From Liquorilactobacillus sucicola DSM 21376 = JCM 15457 (GTDB lineage Bacteria; Bacillota; Bacilli; Lactobacillales; Lactobacillaceae), in assembly GCF_000612445.1 (NCBI RefSeq), contig NZ_BALC01000004.1, forward strand, positions 124,001 to 188,000: a stretch of DNA of 64,000 bases, written 5' to 3'. Position numbers and translations under genes: made by a program. The notes under the pieces are model-generated. The model was not told where the DNA came from, made no database searches, and saw nothing but the letters and a program-made list of their open reading frames with translations. Below are positions 47,151 to 55,665 of this stretch, piece by piece. Each line of letters opens with the position of its first letter. Position 1 is the first letter of the stretch.

Positions 47151-47503
47151 TTTTTATCATTAAAGTCATCAATAAGCATTGAAAAATGCTTGCTTATTTT
47201 GTTAGCTTTATCATAATCAAAACTGTTTAATTGTTTGAAAAGGAGAGACATTGAGGGAGGAATTTTAGGAGAAGATTCATCTGGACATGATAAGTTATTT
47301 TCTATTAATGAAATAATATTTACACCAAGTGTATCAGCTATGGACTTAAGTTTCTTAATACTAATATTTTGACCATCAGTGCGCTCAAGTTTAGAAATAA
47401 AATTTATAGATAAACCACTATATTCGGCTAACTTTTCTTGTGTTAGGCCGGATTTTTTTCTTTGAATACGTATATTATTACCAATGTTAAAGTCATTTTT
47501 CAT
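47135..47503 (-). CDS. XRE-family regulator of the element
   Basis: 122 residues with an N-terminal Cro/C1-type helix-turn-helix (NIGNNIRIQRKKSGLTQEKLAEYSGLSINFISKLER) and a C-terminal helical segment of about 45 residues. It converges on the RES operon and diverges from the 47658 gene, so it may control the cargo or the element. It lacks the DUF2384 domain of standard RES antitoxins. The minus-strand start has TGAGGTATTTTT upstream. Confidence 0.8.
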   Translation of the reverse strand: MKNDFNIGNNIRIQRKKSGLTQEKLAEYSGLSINFISKLERTDGQNISIKKLKSIADTLGVNIISLIENNLSCPDESSPKIPPSMSLLFKQLNSFDYDKANKISKHFSMLIDDFNDKNKKNS

Positions 47504-47657
47504 AAAAATACCTCATATCATTTCTTATATACATGACATTAAAGCTTTTCATCGCTAAAAATAACTCATTATAGTAATTAAAATAAACTGTTAAAATAGT
47601 AATATTTTGTGTTAAAATATCTTTGTGGAAAATAATATGTTAGGAGATGCACGGTAC

Positions 47658-47954
47658 ATGGAAAATTTATTTGGATTTATTATTTTTATCGGAATAATTT
47701 ACGTGGTCTATAAAATTTTAAGTAGACCTAAGTATCGAGTTATTTTGGTCGATCCTGTAACAGGTTATCGTAAATATCTTAAATCAGTTGATGGTATTAA
47801 TAACACTTTTCAATATACTGGGGATTCAAAAAGCGCACTAATTTTTAACAATGGTTCTCGTGCAGAACAGTTTATTACCGGTGTTGATCAAAATGCTATG
47901 CCTGAGGTAGAGGTAAAGAAATTTATTGGTTGGAAAAAATTGACTAGGGGTTAG
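47658..47954 (+). CDS. Small single-span membrane protein
   Basis: 98 residues with one N-terminal hydrophobic segment (LFGFIIFIGIIYVVYKIL) and a basic soluble tail (YRVILVDPVTGYRKYLKSVDG). ATG 47658 is behind AGGAG; a GTG-started frame from 47625 is also open but has no ribosome site. Not recognised. It precedes the lipoprotein and wall-anchored genes and may belong to the same surface cluster. Confidence 0.55.
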   Translation: MENLFGFIIFIGIIYVVYKILSRPKYRVILVDPVTGYRKYLKSVDGINNTFQYTGDSKSALIFNNGSRAEQFITGVDQNAMPEVEVKKFIGWKKLTRG

Positions 47955-48015
47955 TAATACATAGGTAGTGTCTTACTACAAATTTGAAAGTTAGCAATTT
48001 TTAGGGGGAGATTTT

Positions 48016-48786
48016 TTGTCTAAATTTAAATTTTTAAGTATAATTTGCCTTTTTTCACTATTATTAGTTGGATGTAAAAAACAGAGTGATGGTGGAAATA
48101 CTGTTTATTCGGAAGCAAGTAAAAATGTTAGCAAAAAGCAAAGTACTAAAAACGATTTACTAAAAAAGAAAGTAATAATTGCTAATAAAATAGTAAGCTC
48201 TCTTAATAGTCCTGATACAAAAATTAAGGTAGTTAAATCTAGTAATGGTGCTCTTGCTGTTAATGATGTTGTCTGGTCCTCAAATTCTAATAAGGAAACT
48301 TATGCCTATACAACAGGTATAGAAGGGGTAAGTATTACAAATTTTGCACAAAATAAGAATTTAGGTCAGACTGGAGTTAACGCAATACAAAGTTTTGTGT
48401 CTCATGCATACAACAAAAGTAACGATTCTATCTCGGACGCTTCTAATTTGATGCCTGTAGGCTTGAATCCAAATGATTGTACATACAATTATGTAACGTT
48501 TAATGGTGTACACATTGAAAAAAATCCAAAAGGATATGGAAAAGGAACAGTTGTAATCAAAGGCAATGTTATTTTAAAATATACGATTTCAGGGCAGGAA
48601 AAGACTGAAACATATAGTACATCTAAAACTCAAAATACAGTGATAAGTGATACTAAGATAGAAACTCTTAGAAAAAAATCTTTGAAAAGGATCGATAACG
48701 CAAAATTTAAAAATGTAACCTACCCAAATAATGTAATGACTTCGCAAACACATGATGCCAAAAATGATACAGTTATTGCCCAGTAA
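48016..48786 (+). CDS. Predicted lipoprotein of unknown function
   Basis: 256 residues. TTG start behind AGGGGGAG; signal peptide with lipobox LLLVGCKK. The mature part is lysine/serine/asparagine-rich with a repeated Ser-Lys-Asn spacer followed by a beta-rich domain (TKIKVVKSSNGALAVNDVVWS ... GTVVIKGNVILKYTISGQ). No family recognised. The large LPXTG-type protein begins 49 bases after its stop, probably co-transcribed. Surface location suggests a role with that protein. Confidence 0.65.
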   Translation: MSKFKFLSIICLFSLLLVGCKKQSDGGNTVYSEASKNVSKKQSTKNDLLKKKVIIANKIVSSLNSPDTKIKVVKSSNGALAVNDVVWSSNSNKETYAYTTGIEGVSITNFAQNKNLGQTGVNAIQSFVSHAYNKSNDSISDASNLMPVGLNPNDCTYNYVTFNGVHIEKNPKGYGKGTVVIKGNVILKYTISGQEKTETYSTSKTQNTVISDTKIETLRKKSLKRIDNAKFKNVTYPNNVMTSQTHDAKNDTVIAQ

Positions 48787-48835
48787 AAAAAATGATATTT
48801 TAATGATTAGTTTGCAGCTTAAAGGTGGAGAAAAA

Positions 48836-51763
48836 ATGACAAAAGGAAAATACATTGTTAGTAGGAAGTTAATGGCATTAACGGCGATGTCAGGAGCTCT
48901 AGGGGCTGTAGCATTTAACTCAAATATTTTGAAAGCAAATGCTGATACAGTTTCAAATGATAGCAGTTCTTCATCATCAGCACAGGCTTCTAGCCAATCA
49001 AGTACGGCTGATAAGAAACAACAAGCAACCGATGATGTTTCTAAAGCTCAAACAGATTACTCACAAGCTCAAAGCGAAACTTCGTCAGCAAAGGCAACGG
49101 CCGATAGTACAAGTTCAGCTCAATCAGATGCACAAACTAAGGTCAATCAAGCAAGTTCTAGTGTTTCAAGTGCTCAATCAAGTGTTGATACAGCCAAGGC
49201 AAATGAATTATCTGCTGAAACTAGTCAATCAAGCGCACAATCAACTAAAGATGAAGCTACACCAGATAATATTAGCAAATCTCAAGCTGATGTTACTGAA
49301 CAAAAGAACTCTGTAAGTGATGCTGAAAATACAGCAAATAGCGCAAGTACCGCCACAAAATCCGCACAAACAGACGTTGAAAATGCACAAACTGCTGAAA
49401 GTTCAGCACAAACTGATGTTAACAATCAGCAAACAAACGTTGACCAAGCAAGTTCAAGTGTTGATAAAGTACAGGGCGATCTTGATGGAACAAATACTCA
49501 AAAAGCTGAATCAGAAGTTTCAAGTACCAAAGCACAAGTTGCAACCGACCAGAGTAAGGTTGATGACGACCAGACAAATGTTACTAAAGCTCAATCAAGT
49601 GTAACTGATGCACAGTCGGCTCAATCCTCTGCTGAATCAACAGCCGATACTGCTCAACAAAATGTTGAAGATAAAACAGCAACGGTGAACGATAAGGCTT
49701 CTTCTAAAGCAGATGCTCAAAAAGATGTTGACTCAACACAAGCATCGGCTAACAAGGTTTCTGATGAAATCAATTCAACCAATACGATCACATTGCCTGA
49801 TGGTTATAACGACAATATGTTTAAGACCAAGACAACTGATGAAATTGATGCAATTGCTAAATCAGGACTTACAACCAATACTTACAAAGCTAGTGATACT
49901 GATAAGGCTACTAAGATTGCCGATGTTGACAATTTAGATGCCAATACTCAACAGCAATTAGCTCAATTCGTTGCTAGTTTGTTACAGCCATTGCGCAAAG
50001 AACTTGGCAATCATACTCTTTCAATTTCGCAAGGTTCAATTGATTTTGCACAGGCCGTAGCTAAACAATACGACACTGATAACTGGAATTTATTTGCTAA
50101 GAGTGCACATGATGTTGATGGTATTAGTTCAGTGGCAAGCAAATATGGGTTAATGACTGGTGGCAATTATTACGAAGATTTAAGTGCAGGGTTCTTGTCT
50201 GGAACTTCAAATATCACATTAAGTGATTTGAAAGAAGCTCTTTACAACACAATTGTTTCAATGCTCTTTGATGATAGTGGTTCATCTTACTTACATGCTG
50301 AATCGTTGTTAGGATATGATAACTACGGTTATTCAGACAACACGTACTTAGGTGTTTCAACCGATAAAATGGGACAAGTTCATTTCGAATTTATTCAGGA
50401 TTACCAAATTCAAGATGCTTCTAAGTTTAATACTGCAACAACTTATGAAATTCCATCAAATGATGTTTCTGCTTTGAAAAAGCAGTTAAGTGATTTGAAA
50501 GACACCTTGTCAGCTCAAAAACAGATTTTGAGTAATGCAACTACAGCTTACAACAGTGCGGTTACTGATTTGAACAACGCAAAAACAGATTTAACAAAAG
50601 CACAAATCAACTTATCTGCAAAGAAACAAGCTGTCGCTGATGCTGAAAATGCTGTTTCAAAGGCACAACAAACTTTGGAAGACGATCAAGTACAATTGAC
50701 AGCCGATCAAGCAAAAGAAAAACAAGCTGAACAAGATTTAGCTGATGCCAATGCTGACATTGCAACTAAGCAAGCTAAATTAGCTAGTGCTAAAGCAGAA
50801 TTGAAAACACAGCAAGATAAGTTAGCAGAATTACAGGCTATCTTGCAGAAAAAGCAAACTGCGGTTTCCAATGCTGAGAAAAAACTTACAACTGTTCAAG
50901 CTAACGAAAAAACAGCTAATGAAAATGTTGCTAACCAAAAAGCTATTTTAACAACGTTGCAAAACAAATTAGACACTTACCTGAATGCTGATACAGTTTT
51001 AGCTGATGCAAATGATAAATTGGCACAAGCTAAGACAGCCGTTGAAAATGCCGAAACTGCATTGACACAAGCTAAGGCAGAATTAACCGATGCTGAAACT
51101 GCATTAGAACAAGCCAAGTGTGATAACGAAACTGCTCAAAAGGCTTATCAAGATGCTGTAGCCAATGAAAAAGCTAAGAAGACAGCTCTTGCAAGTGCCG
51201 AAAGTGCATTGAATAAGATTGTTGCTCAAGCACAGGCGGAACAAGCTATTAAAGAAGCTGAACAAAAGGCTAATAACAGTCAATCAGCTAACAGCTCAAC
51301 ATCTGTAAAGGAAACGCAAACAGTTGCACCTAGTCAAGTTCAAAACGTTGTATCAGGTAAGACACAAACCGCATCTGCAAATGTTTCAGATGGTGCTATT
51401 ACGCTCAATTTTAAGAATCCAACAGTTCAGACCTTTATTAAAGCACTTTGTCAAAGTGGATATAGTGATAAATCAATTGAACAGATTTTGAAAAACAACA
51501 ATGATATGATTTCCTTAAAAAAAGCTGTTCTCGATGCTATTGTTGAAAATGATTTTGAAATTCACACGAATAATATGAGAAGTGCAGGATACCAATTGAA
51601 TAATAGTTTACCCAAAAAAATTATCAGTCAAAAAGGGCAGAAAGCATATCCGCAAACCGGTGAATCAAGCAATCAAATTGTCAAAGCTTTGGGATTGCTA
51701 ATTAGTGCTGTCAGTATGATATTAATGTTTAGAAGTAGAAAGGCAAAACATTTTATTAGATAA
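48836..51763 (+). CDS. Wall-anchored coiled-coil surface protein with SEC10/PgrA-type domain
   Basis: 975 residues. Signal peptide ending KANADTV, about 280 residues of Ser/Gln/Ala heptad repeats, a globular middle (about 320-560: TLPDGYNDNMFKTKT ... GLMTGGNYYEDLSAGF) resembling the SEC10/PgrA surface-exclusion domain, a second coiled coil, and a C-terminal sorting signal: YPQTGES in place of LPXTG, hydrophobic span, and basic tail RSRKAKHF. Related plasmid proteins (PrgA/Sea1) block repeat conjugation into cells that already hold the plasmid. The ATG at 48836 behind AAAGGTGGAG is used. Higher G+C than its neighbours suggests a separate origin. Confidence 0.82.
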   Translation: MTKGKYIVSRKLMALTAMSGALGAVAFNSNILKANADTVSNDSSSSSSAQASSQSSTADKKQQATDDVSKAQTDYSQAQSETSSAKATADSTSSAQSDAQTKVNQASSSVSSAQSSVDTAKANELSAETSQSSAQSTKDEATPDNISKSQADVTEQKNSVSDAENTANSASTATKSAQTDVENAQTAESSAQTDVNNQQTNVDQASSSVDKVQGDLDGTNTQKAESEVSSTKAQVATDQSKVDDDQTNVTKAQSSVTDAQSAQSSAESTADTAQQNVEDKTATVNDKASSKADAQKDVDSTQASANKVSDEINSTNTITLPDGYNDNMFKTKTTDEIDAIAKSGLTTNTYKASDTDKATKIADVDNLDANTQQQLAQFVASLLQPLRKELGNHTLSISQGSIDFAQAVAKQYDTDNWNLFAKSAHDVDGISSVASKYGLMTGGNYYEDLSAGFLSGTSNITLSDLKEALYNTIVSMLFDDSGSSYLHAESLLGYDNYGYSDNTYLGVSTDKMGQVHFEFIQDYQIQDASKFNTATTYEIPSNDVSALKKQLSDLKDTLSAQKQILSNATTAYNSAVTDLNNAKTDLTKAQINLSAKKQAVADAENAVSKAQQTLEDDQVQLTADQAKEKQAEQDLADANADIATKQAKLASAKAELKTQQDKLAELQAILQKKQTAVSNAEKKLTTVQANEKTANENVANQKAILTTLQNKLDTYLNADTVLADANDKLAQAKTAVENAETALTQAKAELTDAETALEQAKCDNETAQKAYQDAVANEKAKKTALASAESALNKIVAQAQAEQAIKEAEQKANNSQSANSSTSVKETQTVAPSQVQNVVSGKTQTASANVSDGAITLNFKNPTVQTFIKALCQSGYSDKSIEQILKNNNDMISLKKAVLDAIVENDFEIHTNNMRSAGYQLNNSLPKKIISQKGQKAYPQTGESSNQIVKALGLLISAVSMILMFRSRKAKHFIR

Positions 51764-51787
51764 CGAATAAAATATTAAAACGAAAGA

Positions 51788-51836
51788 AACTAGTTGTAAG
51801 AACATAGAGCAGTATGTTCTTATGACTAGTTTTTTA
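51788..51836 (+). terminator. Bidirectional terminator after the surface protein
   Basis: 19-bp stem AACTAGTTGTAAGAACATA with its complement (two wobble pairs), 6-base loop, then T6. Between convergent genes. Confidence 0.8.
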
Positions 51837-51858
51837 TTTTAGCGAGAATTTAATCTGA

Positions 51859-53145
51859 TTAAAGACCATATTCACTAAAGTCAAACATTTTTTTCAATTT
51901 AGTCACTGTTAGTATATCTTTTTGGAAATCATATCCATTTGTATGATTGTTTTGTAATTTCAACCATTTATTCCAGTATTCAGAATTATCAAAGATGTCC
52001 TGATACCATGTGAACCATTCTTGCAAACGAAAATGATAGGTATCAGTGAATTCCTTTATCTTAGTCAATCCTTTGTAATTATAGCGAATTGTGTTGTCAG
52101 AAAAGGGACATATGAAGTCGTTAGTGTGTAGAGTAGTGAGATCAGAATATATCTGCAAACTAATTGCAACTTTATTTTCTGAGGTGAGCAAGTTTTGTAT
52201 TTTTTTTAAAACTAAAGGCATAAAGTCTCTTAGATAAAATGCTAGTAATCCTTTGCTCTCAACAGTCTTATATTTAGAGTTACGGTTTATATTGGTGAAA
52301 TCGTATTCTTTTTTATCCAATAATTCAGCAGCTATGTCAGCAAATAATGCTGTAAACATATTACTTAGGACAGGATAGTAATCTGAAAATTCTGAATTAG
52401 TGAGGATTTTTTTACGTCCGATTTTCGGAAGTTTTTCCAAATACATACTGCTAAACCTGTATGGAAGAAATCCTTCTGAGAAAAATATGCGCTGCCATTC
52501 AAAAAAAGATTTTTGAGTAAGGTACTTCTCTTTGCCATCAAGTGCGCCTATTTGACCACTATAAGTGGAATACATTCCCATAGAAATAGGAGCATACAAC
52601 ATACTAAAACCAAGCTTTAATTTTATAAAAGAATCAAAAAGGTGATCTTTATCATAAAATTTTCCAGGAAATAAATTTCTTATGTCCGGATTTTCGTTCA
52701 AGGTGTCGGGGAATTCATTAAAGATTTCATATTTAGGTAAAGATATAAAAAAGAATTCATATGCATAGGTAGTTAAAGGAAGCGCATAATCTTTAGCACT
52801 GGAAGTAGTGACATTTAATTTATCTTCTAAAAAGGTAGATACTTTTTTTGTAGGAAAAATTGAGTTTTTTCCTTTTTTTAATTTAGAATTTTTGAAACGG
52901 CTTAATTCACTTTGAGCGGGAACATTGGAATCATTTAAATCTGGATAATAGCCCTTAGAAAGGTCTCCAGGATCCTTAGGAATCTGATTAAAAAGGTCGG
53001 TTGTTTTCTTGAAATGTTTTTCTTCCATAGCATTATCATATAGATTTTTATAATGATATTTGAGATATTTTTGAAATGTGGTGAGTAAATATTTTTGACT
53101 TTTATTATCAAGTTTGACTCGCCCGTACTCATCTAATATTGGCAT
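51859..53145 (-). CDS. Unrecognised 428-residue protein of the mobile element
   Basis: Aromatic- and lysine-rich soluble protein without signal peptide, membrane span or recognisable nucleotide-binding or nuclease motif. Notable stretches: YLLTTFQKYLKYHYKNLYDN at the N-terminus, SAKDYALPLTTYAYEFFFIS, and a C-terminal WFTWYQDIFDNSEYWNKWLKL. It is transcribed against the transfer genes, alone, from a site with GGGAGG at its start. Such orphan genes beside mobilization modules are often anti-phage or abortive-infection cargo, but that is inference only. Confidence 0.5.
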   Translation of the reverse strand: MPILDEYGRVKLDNKSQKYLLTTFQKYLKYHYKNLYDNAMEEKHFKKTTDLFNQIPKDPGDLSKGYYPDLNDSNVPAQSELSRFKNSKLKKGKNSIFPTKKVSTFLEDKLNVTTSSAKDYALPLTTYAYEFFFISLPKYEIFNEFPDTLNENPDIRNLFPGKFYDKDHLFDSFIKLKLGFSMLYAPISMGMYSTYSGQIGALDGKEKYLTQKSFFEWQRIFFSEGFLPYRFSSMYLEKLPKIGRKKILTNSEFSDYYPVLSNMFTALFADIAAELLDKKEYDFTNINRNSKYKTVESKGLLAFYLRDFMPLVLKKIQNLLTSENKVAISLQIYSDLTTLHTNDFICPFSDNTIRYNYKGLTKIKEFTDTYHFRLQEWFTWYQDIFDNSEYWNKWLKLQNNHTNGYDFQKDILTVTKLKKMFDFSEYGL

Positions 53146-53243
53146 TAAAGTTTTACCTCCCTACAATTTTTATAAGTATACAAATATAATAAATCATAAA
53201 AATGTTTTCGAAAAGCCCAGGAAATAGGCATATTTCAATCTTA

Positions 53244-53270
53244 ATATTTGACCCCAAATAAAATAATACT
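53244..53270 (+). repeat. Repeat motif upstream of the transfer operon (copy 1)
   Basis: ATATTTGACCCCAAATAAAA; a close copy (ATATTTGACCAAAATAAA) lies at 55523-55540 upstream of the rep gene. Possibly a shared regulator or replication-protein site. No good -10 at normal spacing. Confidence 0.35.
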
Positions 53271-53355
53271 CCCAGATATAAGATGTTATTGTACTAAATA
53301 GATTTTTTAGAATTTTAAAATCTTTTAGAATCTTATAAATCAAGGAGGTATGGTT

Positions 53356-53673
53356 ATGAGAATCCGACAAACTAAAGGCGGCTATTCTGAAGAAACTTTC
53401 ATAGAAGCCTGCAAAACAAATAAGTGTCTCTTTTTGTTAGGTGCTGGTCCTTTACCGGTCAATGAATACGATCGGGAGAACAAGAAATTTACGAAGAAGA
53501 TCGTCAATGTAAAAATTGATGTGTATTTTTCAGGATGCGGAGTTCAAGAAGTAAAATTGCCAAAAGAATTTTCGGCTAGCAATCTTAAAGATTTGTCAGA
53601 GATCGAATTAGTTTCACCCGAAGCTTGTGTCGTTAACAAGAATGTTTACGTAAGAGCTAAGGGGGTTAAATAA
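53356..53673 (+). CDS. Small transfer-operon protein
   Basis: 105 residues, predicted soluble and beta-rich (MRIRQTKGGYSEETFIEAC ... VNVKIDVYFSGCGVQEVKLP). ATG 53356 is chosen because the strong AAGGAGG (53342-53348) is too close to the ATG at 53350. Its stop codon overlaps the start of the FtsK gene, so it is coupled to it. Many Gram-positive elements carry a small accessory gene here; no family name can be given with confidence. Confidence 0.6.
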   Translation: MRIRQTKGGYSEETFIEACKTNKCLFLLGAGPLPVNEYDRENKKFTKKIVNVKIDVYFSGCGVQEVKLPKEFSASNLKDLSEIELVSPEACVVNKNVYVRAKGVK

Positions 53674-54782
53674 TGGGATTCAAGCAAAAGAAAACTAATC
53701 TGATGCTTGAGTATATAAAGGATGTACTTCGGTACATTCTTTTTTCAAACTCAGATCAAAATGCTGAATATGATCTTTTGTTAAAAGATGATGGAATGAT
53801 CTTTGTTCCAATTTATCCGATAACCTATGTCATTGATGAAGCATTTTACAACAAAATTTTCAATGTTTTAAACTTAGCACTTACTCCTGAATACACATTG
53901 ATAAGGCCTTTGACAATGCAAGTTGTGGTTTTAGAAACAGCAAATCTTTCGCAAGAAAGAGGATTATTCTTCCCAATGCGTAAGGGAACTGCTAATCGTT
54001 TAAACGAAACAATGGAACAGATTATACAGCGCTTTTACCAAACAGGAAGAATCCCGATTATGGATATCATTGATTGGGATTTTGTTAAAGCTCCTCATGC
54101 AATAATCACAGGAGTAAGTGGTAGTGGAAAGAGCTACTACATGAAAGTTCTTTTTCAAATTTGTTCAATTATTGGAAATTCAATCGCTATTGATCCCAAG
54201 GGAAGCGATCTTGCAAGATTAGCTCATAAACAAGGAAATGAAGATATTGTCATTCCACAGTTTATAAGTAGTGGAAATGGTGAACAGGGAATTGGTGGAA
54301 AATTTTTACAAGATGTTATCAAAGCTTTGAAAAATATTGAGAGCATCATGTATGAAAGGCAAAGCCAAATTTATCAAAATTCAGATAAAGTTTCCACAGA
54401 TTATAGAGAGCTAGGATTTAAGCCTTACTTTGTATTTATCGATGAGCTTGCAGCATTGTTAACCGGAGCGAATAAAGCGGTTAAAGATGATTTTCAAAAT
54501 ACATTAACAAGGTTGATTGTATTAGGTCGTGAAGCCGGAATTTATTTGATACTTGCAATGCAATCAGCACGTGCAGAATATGTGCCGACCATCGTAAGAG
54601 ATTCTATCTCACTAAGAATTCAATTGGGGCGCATTAATTCTGAAAATACAAGATTTTTGTTTCCAGAATTGAATGAAATGCCAATGGTTCCGATGGGAGG
54701 AAAAGGCACAGGAATAATAAGCATTGCAGGCGATAGTAGGTATTCGGGGATTGAACCGATTGCTACACCAACAATAATTTAG
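53673..54782 (+). CDS. FtsK/SpoIIIE-domain ATPase (TcpA-like coupling protein)
   Basis: 369 residues: an N-terminal region without clear spans, then an FtsK-type motor with Walker A GVSGSGKSYYM, SIAIDPKGSDLARL, Walker B YFVFIDELAALL and VLGREAGIYLILAMQSARAEYVP. In small mobilizable elements such proteins act as the coupling protein that hands the relaxase-DNA complex to a helper element's secretion channel. It overlaps the previous gene and is followed 16 bases later by a membrane protein that may provide the anchor. Confidence 0.82.
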   Translation: MGFKQKKTNLMLEYIKDVLRYILFSNSDQNAEYDLLLKDDGMIFVPIYPITYVIDEAFYNKIFNVLNLALTPEYTLIRPLTMQVVVLETANLSQERGLFFPMRKGTANRLNETMEQIIQRFYQTGRIPIMDIIDWDFVKAPHAIITGVSGSGKSYYMKVLFQICSIIGNSIAIDPKGSDLARLAHKQGNEDIVIPQFISSGNGEQGIGGKFLQDVIKALKNIESIMYERQSQIYQNSDKVSTDYRELGFKPYFVFIDELAALLTGANKAVKDDFQNTLTRLIVLGREAGIYLILAMQSARAEYVPTIVRDSISLRIQLGRINSENTRFLFPELNEMPMVPMGGKGTGIISIAGDSRYSGIEPIATPTII

Positions 54783-54797
54783 AAGGGAGAGATATAA

Positions 54798-55397
54798 ATG
54801 CTTTATTTTAAAAAATTTTTATTTGAAACATTGTTATTGATGATATTAACTTTGAATGTTGCTAAGTATGGTGTCCAGTTTATTACAAAAGCAATTCTTT
54901 TGATAGGTTTGAGACTACAGGAGTGGCATTTTAGTTTTATTAATTTGAACAAGGTTGCTGAATTTAAAAGAACAACTGATAATACGGCGTTAAAATTTTC
55001 GGAATATTTGATGCTGCTTCTGATGGTTATGGTAGTGCTTTTAATTCTGTGGTTCTGTATTGATCTCTACACAGGGCAATTTAAACGAGATTGGAAAACT
55101 GGAGTTTTAGTTAAGCATATGATTCGTGATGTGCCTCAAAATAATATTCAGATGGTTGCTAACGAAGAAAAAAAGGCTAATTTCTGGTTGCGCAAAAGCA
55201 GAATCAGTAAACATAGAAAAAAGCTAGTGTTGAGAATTCCTTGTGGTATGAACGAGGCTGTTGTCAAAATTATGCAGCAGAGATGCAAAGAATTCTTACC
55301 TTCTTGGCTGAACACTAATTTTAAAACTGTTAATTGGCAACCTGTTGTGGTGGAAAGAAAGCTTTTTTTCACATGGATTATTGTTAGGGAAAAATAA
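54798..55397 (+). CDS. Membrane protein of the transfer operon
   Basis: 199 residues with hydrophobic segments near residues 5-40 and 70-95 (FSEYLMLLLMVMVVLLILWFCIDLY) and a basic cytosolic C-terminal domain. Starts behind AGAAGGGAGAG right after the FtsK gene. Not recognised; position suggests it anchors or partners the coupling ATPase. Confidence 0.6.
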   Translation: MLYFKKFLFETLLLMILTLNVAKYGVQFITKAILLIGLRLQEWHFSFINLNKVAEFKRTTDNTALKFSEYLMLLLMVMVVLLILWFCIDLYTGQFKRDWKTGVLVKHMIRDVPQNNIQMVANEEKKANFWLRKSRISKHRKKLVLRIPCGMNEAVVKIMQQRCKEFLPSWLNTNFKTVNWQPVVVERKLFFTWIIVREK

Positions 55398-55434
55398 GAT
55401 TGGAGGTTGTAATAATGAATAGAGGACCATGAGA

Positions 55435-55495
55435 GCGAATAATTTATAAAAATTTTCTGCCGTGCTGGCAGAGAAAAGCTTTATAAATTGTTCGC
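55435..55495 (+). repeat. Large 61-base hairpin, candidate oriT or single-strand origin
   Basis: Arms beginning GCGAATAATTTATAAA and ending TTTATAAATTGTTCGC form a 16-bp basal stem (one T-G pair), then TTTTCTGCC/GGCAGAGAAAA around a GTGCT loop. It follows the membrane gene and lies 170 bases before rep. No T run, so it is not a normal terminator. Confidence 0.5.
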
Positions 55496-55522
55496 AAACT
55501 AGTGTATGAAAGTTTAGTCCCC

Positions 55523-55546
55523 ATATTTGACCAAAATAAAGGGTAA
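55523..55546 (+). repeat. Repeat motif upstream of rep (copy 2)
   Basis: ATATTTGACCAAAATAAAGG, similar to 53244-53263. Confidence 0.35.
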
Positions 55547-55571
55547 TTTTTCTAATTTTTCCTTCTATCGC

Positions 55572-55599
55572 GTAGTTAAGGGGCTAGTTTCTTAACTAC
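55572..55599 (+). other. Stem-loop just upstream of rep, candidate nick site (dso)
   Basis: Perfect 9-bp stem GTAGTTAAG/CTTAACTAC with the 10-base loop GGGCTAGTTT, 67 bases before the rep start. HUH replication proteins nick in the loop of such hairpins next to their genes. Confidence 0.45.
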
Positions 55600-55665
55600 G
55601 AAATGAAGGAACGAAATTGGATTTTATCCTGCGATGGTGGGCTTTGGATGAATGGAGGAAAAAGA

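Noticed and set aside
47135-47503. XRE protein as a standard RES-Xre antitoxin
   Set aside because: It lacks the DUF2384 domain and is encoded convergently rather than upstream in the same operon.
48939-49937. Several Leu/Gln-rich frames inside the large surface-protein gene
   Set aside because: Out-of-frame products of the repeated Ser-Ala-Gln codons.
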